The translations under genes were made by a program, and so were the position numbers. From Lineus longissimus (taxonomy: Eukaryota; Nemertea; Pilidiophora; Heteronemertea; Lineidae), in assembly GCF_910592395.1 (NCBI RefSeq), contig NC_088314.1:1674001-1738000 (forward strand): a DNA stretch of 64,000 bases. The letters are read 5' to 3'. The stretch's first letter is position 1. Each line of letters begins with the position of its first letter. Positions 58,466 through 64,000 of this stretch are shown one piece after another. Under the pieces are notes generated by a model. The model saw only the letters and a list, made by a program, of their open reading frames with translations, did not search any database and was not told where the DNA came from.

Positions 58466-61400
58466 ATGAGGTTACCATTCCTGATAGCCGCGCTGACGAT
58501 TGTTGGGCCCTGCTACACTTTCACCGTCACAAGAGACAGGTAAGCAGCAATCTCACAACTCTCACCGTCGCCACATTATCATCCGCTACCAGACATACCA
58601 AAAACTAACTCGAGTCTGATACAGCAATTTTTCGCCTGTTACGTCCGGGGTGTTTTGGGTGAAGGACGTTGATTTCTTTAACAGGGAGTTTGAGAACAGC
58701 GCCTTATCAAAGATCCTTATACGTTATACGGATAAAACTCTGCAGTAAGAAGACGATTTTTGTGTACATTTCTATCCGTATTCGTATAACGATCCGTGAT
58801 AAGTCACCTTAATCACCCTAACTATATATGTGTTCGATGTATGATCAGTGCATTCCCATCATTTACTGATCAACTTTTTGTGATCACCAGCGCACCCATT
58901 TATACCCAATAAGTAAAATCCCCACCTTGATAAGAAAAAGCAGGCAAATTTGAGATCTCGGGGCCCTATGCGTCAATGTGAAGAACCACGAAAGCAAGAT
59001 TGTCCATCAGACAGACAGCATGGGAGTAAAATAGATGCCTTGCCTTACTTTGATGGTTGGCTAAGCCTTATATCGCCTGTAGAGCACTATAGGAACGCTC
59101 GTTAATAGTTTACTAAGGATCCGGGAGTGATGTAAAAAGCATGACCAGGTCAAAGATACATACTTAAATGATTCGTTCTCCTGGTACAAATGCAGTTCAT
59201 GTGTCACGTGAAATCTTAAATTGTCGATATCCCTCATATTCCTGGGACTTTGATGGAAAACTGAGACTTAGAAATTAATAATTGAGCTGCTGAGGTTTAA
59301 CAATGCTACCATCTTGGTATGACAACGTATTTTGTATTCGTCGGTAAATATAGTTGGCCTATATTTTCCACAAGGAAGTAATTCAGGTATCATTTTACTG
59401 CCGCGGGAAGAGTGCGCCAAATTTCTCGACCTTCAACCGTACTACAGATGATATTTTATGTGGAAATATAGATTGTAACATTGCACTACTAATTTCAAGG
59501 ATACTATTAACGCAATTCATCTGATAAGGAGTGATTCATTGAGTCTCTTAAACACCACAAACAAAAGTCATCTGTTTTTGTAAATACCGTGACATCGCTC
59601 GACCTACATTTATTGCCCTTCACTCGATTTTCCTTTACAAAAAAACGCACCTTCTTATCTTAATACAGTAGTAATATTATTCTAAAGAAAAACTAGCTTT
59701 TGACTTCTAGAGGTTAAAGAAATTACTGCCTTAAAGATAAACCCATTTAGATGTAATGTACTTGATTCCTCGTATAGCCAAATTTGCCATCTTTTATTTA
59801 TATTACCGTTTCTCCATCGGACTTTTCTATTATTCTTATTTATAAAAAAAAACAAAAAACCTTGAGAACATCTTAGTTAAAACTGTCGTCCAGTAAAGAG
59901 AATGCATTACAGAAAAGATACCATTATTGAAGAACAAACTGCTTTAAAAGGTCTGATTATATTAATTTTGTTTTCGTTGTGGATTTTTCAGTCTGGATCC
60001 GTCTTTCAGCTGGCGGGGGCGATCCCCTCAGACCACTGTCATGCCGTTGACAGCCGAATGGGCCAGGGAAACGGTTGCAAGACTCAGCGAAAATAGAAAA
60101 AAAGAAAGACTCTTGGCGACAAATCTACCTTGTAAGTAACCGATGGTCACTTCCTCTCCCCGATTCATGTCCCAGTAGTGCCTAGTGTTACTGAGTGGAG
60201 CTGCATGTCGATGTTATCATGTTGCCTTGTGGCCCAAAGCAATATTTGCCATGTTTGCATCCTCTAGAGCCGCCTGGTTCTCTGGCCACGCGACCATAAT
60301 AGGGAGAGAAGCCTCGGGTTTCCAGGCTGAAGACAAGGACGACTCGATCTACTTTATTCTCAAATTATACCATTTTCTAATTTCAGTGAAGATGAGAATA
60401 GCTATGTGTCTGAATCGTTCACATCCAGTAAGTGAGTTTCCATAAGAAACTCCAAAGCGAACGCCCATCCCATAGTTTGACATCGTAATCAGGATGTCGA
60501 GCATTGCGAGAGGCGTTTACCTTGGCGTTTCTGCGGCTTTGCGAAAACTCAAATGACGTGCATGAAACATCGTCATATCCTTTAAGTAATCTGTAGCACT
60601 TGTCTCAAGCTCTTCAAAGATAGTTGAGAATCATAATCAGGCCTGGTGTATGTTCAAGATTTTACTTAAGAGCTTATCAAAATTCTTGTGAGTTTATATA
60701 ATAGCTGGCAAGAGTGCGTAACAACTAATCTTGTGGCCACGCAGACTGGCCGCCAACTCCGACGTCCGGAGTATAGTTCGACTGAACGCTTCTCGACGCC
60801 AGAGTTGGCGGCAAGAGGACCCCGGTGAGAAGCACACCTGCGCACATCATCTATTGCCGCCGCTGATTGGTTCTAGCCTCGTCGCCGACTCTAAATTTGG
60901 CTGATGTGGTAGCACAGCAGGCTGCTTCAGGCGTTCACTGGAGTCCGGAATTTGATTTCTTGCGACCAATGGATGGTCAGCCGCCAACATGACCTGACTT
61001 CAGTGACCATTAAGCTGACAGCACACCTGACTCCAACTCTGGCGTCAAGCGAGTTCGACTGAACGCCGCTCGCCGCCACTAGCCGCCCAAGTTGGCGTCA
61101 AGAGGATCCCGGTGATTGCACACCTGGCAGCTTCAGGCGTTCACTGGCGCTCACCGGAGTCCAAAATCAAACATTGCAGTTTGATATCTGGCGTCGAGTG
61201 GGGTTCGCCGGCGGCCAGTGGCGTCCACTGAGTGGCGTCAAGTCGTAGCACACCTGGGAGTTAAATGGCGTTCAGACACTGGCGGCCAAAAAACCCCACT
61301 GGACGCCGAAGTTGGAGTCTGGTGTGCTGCGAGCTTTAGCCTCTTTGGGAGGAAAGACTTCAACGACCGAGTGCGAAACCGGTCCACGGGAGTGTAGTTG

Positions 61401-64000
61401 CAGTTACAGCAGACTTTTTCTTATGTCTGTTGCTTTTTCAGGTCATACCAGCATTCAACATCTCATCGTTTTCATCATGGACATCATCGTCCAGCACATC
61501 TATGCCTGACACCGCCCGTAGACAGTTTATCATCGACATCATTGACGAGGCTTATAGTCAACCACCGGAGCAAGGTAACCCCCCCCCCCCCCCCCCCCAC
61601 TTCACGAGACTTTCTTAAGCACAACGGTGATAAGTCGATAATGTCATTAGACGGTGCCATCGAGATTAGGCAAACAACGGGAATAATATGATGTGTATCA
61701 TTGGTTGATCAGCTAATGTTGTGGCGTGTTACTTGTCGAGAAGATGGAACAGGAGTACACTACTAATCTATGTTCAGTGTATTAGCCAAGTATTCGACGA
61801 AACGAATTTTGCCAATTTAAACACGATATCTAATTGTCAAGTTGAAAATTTGTTGAAGCTTATTTCAATTTGAAATGCCATGGCGTGATGTGATGCTGGT
61901 AACTAAATTATTTAATATTCAAGCACGGGATTGGGGAATCGTTGACCAACATAAAAGAATAAAATAAAACACAGCCGTCGAGGATATCTTCTCGTAATCG
62001 CACTCAGTGCAACTCACCCTAAATGACAAACTCCTAGCCGATTATACGATTACCCGTCTTCTTTCAGATCAGGAGGGACGTTGTCCCATCGAATACAAGC
62101 TATTTGGCGACCTGGCGTTGCGGTTATGGCGATCCGAACCCAGTGATTTCATCAGCTTTGAAAAGATTATTAGTCCTTTATTCAAATGTAAGTAGAGACA
62201 ACTTCATTCGGTTAACGGTGCAGTTGAAATCAGGGATTTTTTGGAAACAAGGGCCAAGGATTAAGGGCTCAAGAGTCTGATGAGGAAAATAGCCTGATAG
62301 TATGTCTCTTCATAAGCCAACAGCCTGCGTGACCGACGTGTCAGTCTTTTCATTGTCATCGCCATACTTCTTGTCGGTGTCAAATTAATGTAAACATTGA
62401 TATTATCAATGACCATAGATATGTTTGGTTACCGAAGGATTCCATTAGATTGGCAATACGTAACCCCATTAATCACTTATATCAATTAATCACTTCGACA
62501 TTTAAGTTTACAAACAATAATATCAACAAATTGATCTTAAGTCAATAGCCACGGTGTACTGGTGATAGTACATTACAGGTCAGTGAACTGAACACACGAT
62601 GAATTTCGTTACATTTTTAGCATATTTGAGTATTTTGCGGAGAACTTGATGCCGTTGTCCAATCAAAAGCCTGCATTCCTGCTTAGCCGGGGCAATTATC
62701 AGACATAGCCAATCAAAATGGGCTGTTTGCTTGAGGAATGTATTGTGAAACTAAAGGCCCTGCTTCTGTCATGTGTTTGATAAGCTGGACTATTCGGCCG
62801 ACAATTAGGCCTAAGCCAATTGTGTTCACATTTTCAGGTCGGGGTCACATTTTACCGTGTTTTGGCTCTATTCCAAATATTTCTATTTTCGTATCGTATA
62901 TCATGCTAATTGGTTGATAATAGGATAGTGTTGTGAATGAATAATTCATAATGATAGACAACCTGCCAACCAGTTGTCGCCTAATCAAATCAACGGGGTA
63001 ACTTTCTGTTCGATACGAACACGCAACGGTCAATCTCTGCTCTCTTCATCCTTTGTACCAGGAGTTCTATGGCTAATCGCTTCAAGCTGACTATTTCGGG
63101 AGCATTGCTCTCAAGAATGTTGTTTCTGCAGCTGTTAGTATTAATGTTTCGGCGGTTTTTGTACTTGCAGGTCTTGAGACGCGCAGGCCATTCGGCCTGG
63201 AATTGTTCCAACTGATGCGCTCCATCGAGGGGGGTGATGTCACATCCGTCGACGAATGCTACCCAGATCGCAGTGCAAACAGTTTCCCGTTTGGTTCATC
63301 ACCACGGTTACCATTCATTTCGAGTAGCAGACGAGGGGATCTACCAAGGATGCCGAGAATCCAATTAGATGTAACCAAGGAGAAAACTCCCGCGGAAAAT
63401 ATTCCGGCGTCGACTAGGAGGATTGGCGTCAAATCAGCGCCGATTGGCAACAACATGGAAGCCTTCGCGGAATCACTTGGTTTACTCGATGACCCTGTGA
63501 GTAACCTTGGAGACGGTTTACTCGATGACCCTGTGAGTAACCTTGGAGACACTTTCCAGGACGATGACCCTCAGGATCAGACAGGGAGGAGCCGAAATGT
63601 TAGGACGACTTCTTCGGGAGGGCAGTCTGTTGCGTTGAAAAATATAATGAAATTACTAACAAATAAGAAGGGAAAGTTAGTAGGCCTACCGTTTAAACAA
63701 AAGTTAAAGGCTCACAGAGCCAAAGATATGAATGTCAGAAACAATAAGTTGAATGAGGGAAAGGCGTTGGCCGACTCGCGATTCAAAAATCTCTGGAGGA
63801 AGTTATCGGACATTAGATTGAACAAGGACAAGGGTAGAAGGGGCTTAGACCTCCCGAGAAAGCAGAGGGAGAGGGGAGAGAAAGGGCGAATTACTCGGCG
63901 GGAGAGGGACTTTTTGCTTGAGCTTATCTCTGCAATGAGAGTGAACGGTGACGCTCCTGATGGAACCCTCATGTGTACCAAGCAGTGTCGGCGGTTGATA
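58466..64000 (+). CDS. Large secreted precursor, six exons, truncated by the window edge
   Basis: Exons 58466-58539, 59992-60131, 60387-60427, 61442-61574, 62068-62187 and 63171-64000 join in phase for 1338 nt (446 residues) with no stop. MRLPFLIAALTIVGPCYT is a signal peptide. A Ser-rich stretch precedes a compact segment (RRQFIIDIIDEAY; CPIEYKLFGDLALRLW; GLELFQLMRSIEGGDV) with several cysteines. Then comes a long Lys/Arg-rich region with furin-like sites (RITRRER). It ends at the window edge in MCTKQCRRLI, which may open a cysteine-rich domain. A 12-residue unit is duplicated in tandem at about residues 273-296. The layout recalls growth-factor or hormone precursors, but I recognise no family. 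Exon 3 (41 nt) is the least certain; without it the frame closes. Confidence 0.65.
60428..61441. other. Intron holding a GGCG-rich repeat region
   Basis: From about 60735 to 61330 the intron carries related segments such as TTCGACTGAACGC, TTGGCG(T/G)CAAGAGGA(C/T)CCCGG and GCTTCAGGCGTTCACTGG, each present twice about 270 bases apart, plus many CTGGCG(T/G) words on both strands. Confidence 0.55.
61019..61329. mobile_element. Possible TIR or fold-back element
   Basis: CAGCACACCTGACTCCAACT at the left and the reverse complement of a near-identical sequence at 61299-61328 (GTTGGAGTCTGGTGTGCTG) form inverted ends of about 27 bases with a few mismatches. I found no clear target-site duplication, so it may be a fold-back repeat rather than a transposon. 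Confidence 0.45.
61579..61598 (+). repeat. Poly-C run, 20 bases, next to a splice donor
   Basis: The donor GTAAC at 61575 runs straight into twenty C residues at the start of the intron. Confidence 0.85.
63479..63550 (+). repeat. Perfect 36-nt tandem duplication inside a coding exon
   Basis: Two identical 36-base copies (63479-63514 and 63515-63550) each encode GLLDDPVSNLGD. Identity at every base, including third positions, implies a very recent duplication. Confidence 0.95.

Overview
This is a window of nuclear DNA from an animal. Genes are split into short exons (about 30 to 730 nt) joined by GT-AG introns of a few hundred bases to several kilobases, with AATAAA-type polyadenylation signals, TATA-like boxes, minisatellites and a terminal-inverted-repeat transposon. 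The gene content (a PLEKHG7-like RhoGEF, an SLC46-type transporter, several death-fold adaptors, lineage-specific secreted proteins) fits a marine invertebrate such as a lophotrochozoan or an invertebrate deuterostome. I cannot name the species. All gene models below were assembled by hand from splice sites, reading phase and protein-like frames; every multi-exon model closes in frame.

Layout. (1) 1-24.4 kb, plus strand: a PLEKHG7-like Rho guanine nucleotide exchange factor. Its core runs from an alternative first exon at 13838 to a stop at 23955. Up to four upstream exons suggest a longer isoform whose start is unclear or outside the window. (2) 24.4-28.0 kb: intergenic, with two unusual repeat arrays. 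(3) 28.0-34.9 kb, minus strand: two tandem paralogous death-domain genes, a 123-residue death-domain-only protein (28405-30315) and a 581-residue protein with a C-terminal death domain (31250-34307). (4) 35083-35705: a 623-bp transposon with perfect ~30-bp inverted ends and a 9-bp target-site duplication. (5) 37.0-39.4 kb, plus: an SLC46-family transporter with a dileucine sorting signal. (6) 40.4-41.9 kb, minus: a secreted, very basic protein of 284 residues. (7) 45.0-47.3 kb, plus: a protein with a CARD-like C-terminus. (8) 47.6-50.1 kb, minus: a small secreted helical protein whose first coding exon seems to be the ATG alone. (9) 51.9-52.8 kb, plus: a weak small gene model and a frame-broken death-fold-like ORF. 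(10) 54.0-64.0 kb, plus: a promoter-like region and a large secreted precursor that runs off the right edge.

Taken together, 28-53 kb looks like a local cluster of death-fold genes (two death-domain genes, one CARD-like gene, one possible broken death-effector-like copy) interleaved with secreted-protein genes. The death-domain pair is a clear tandem duplication. That these genes act in one apoptosis or innate-immune pathway is inference from domain type and position only.
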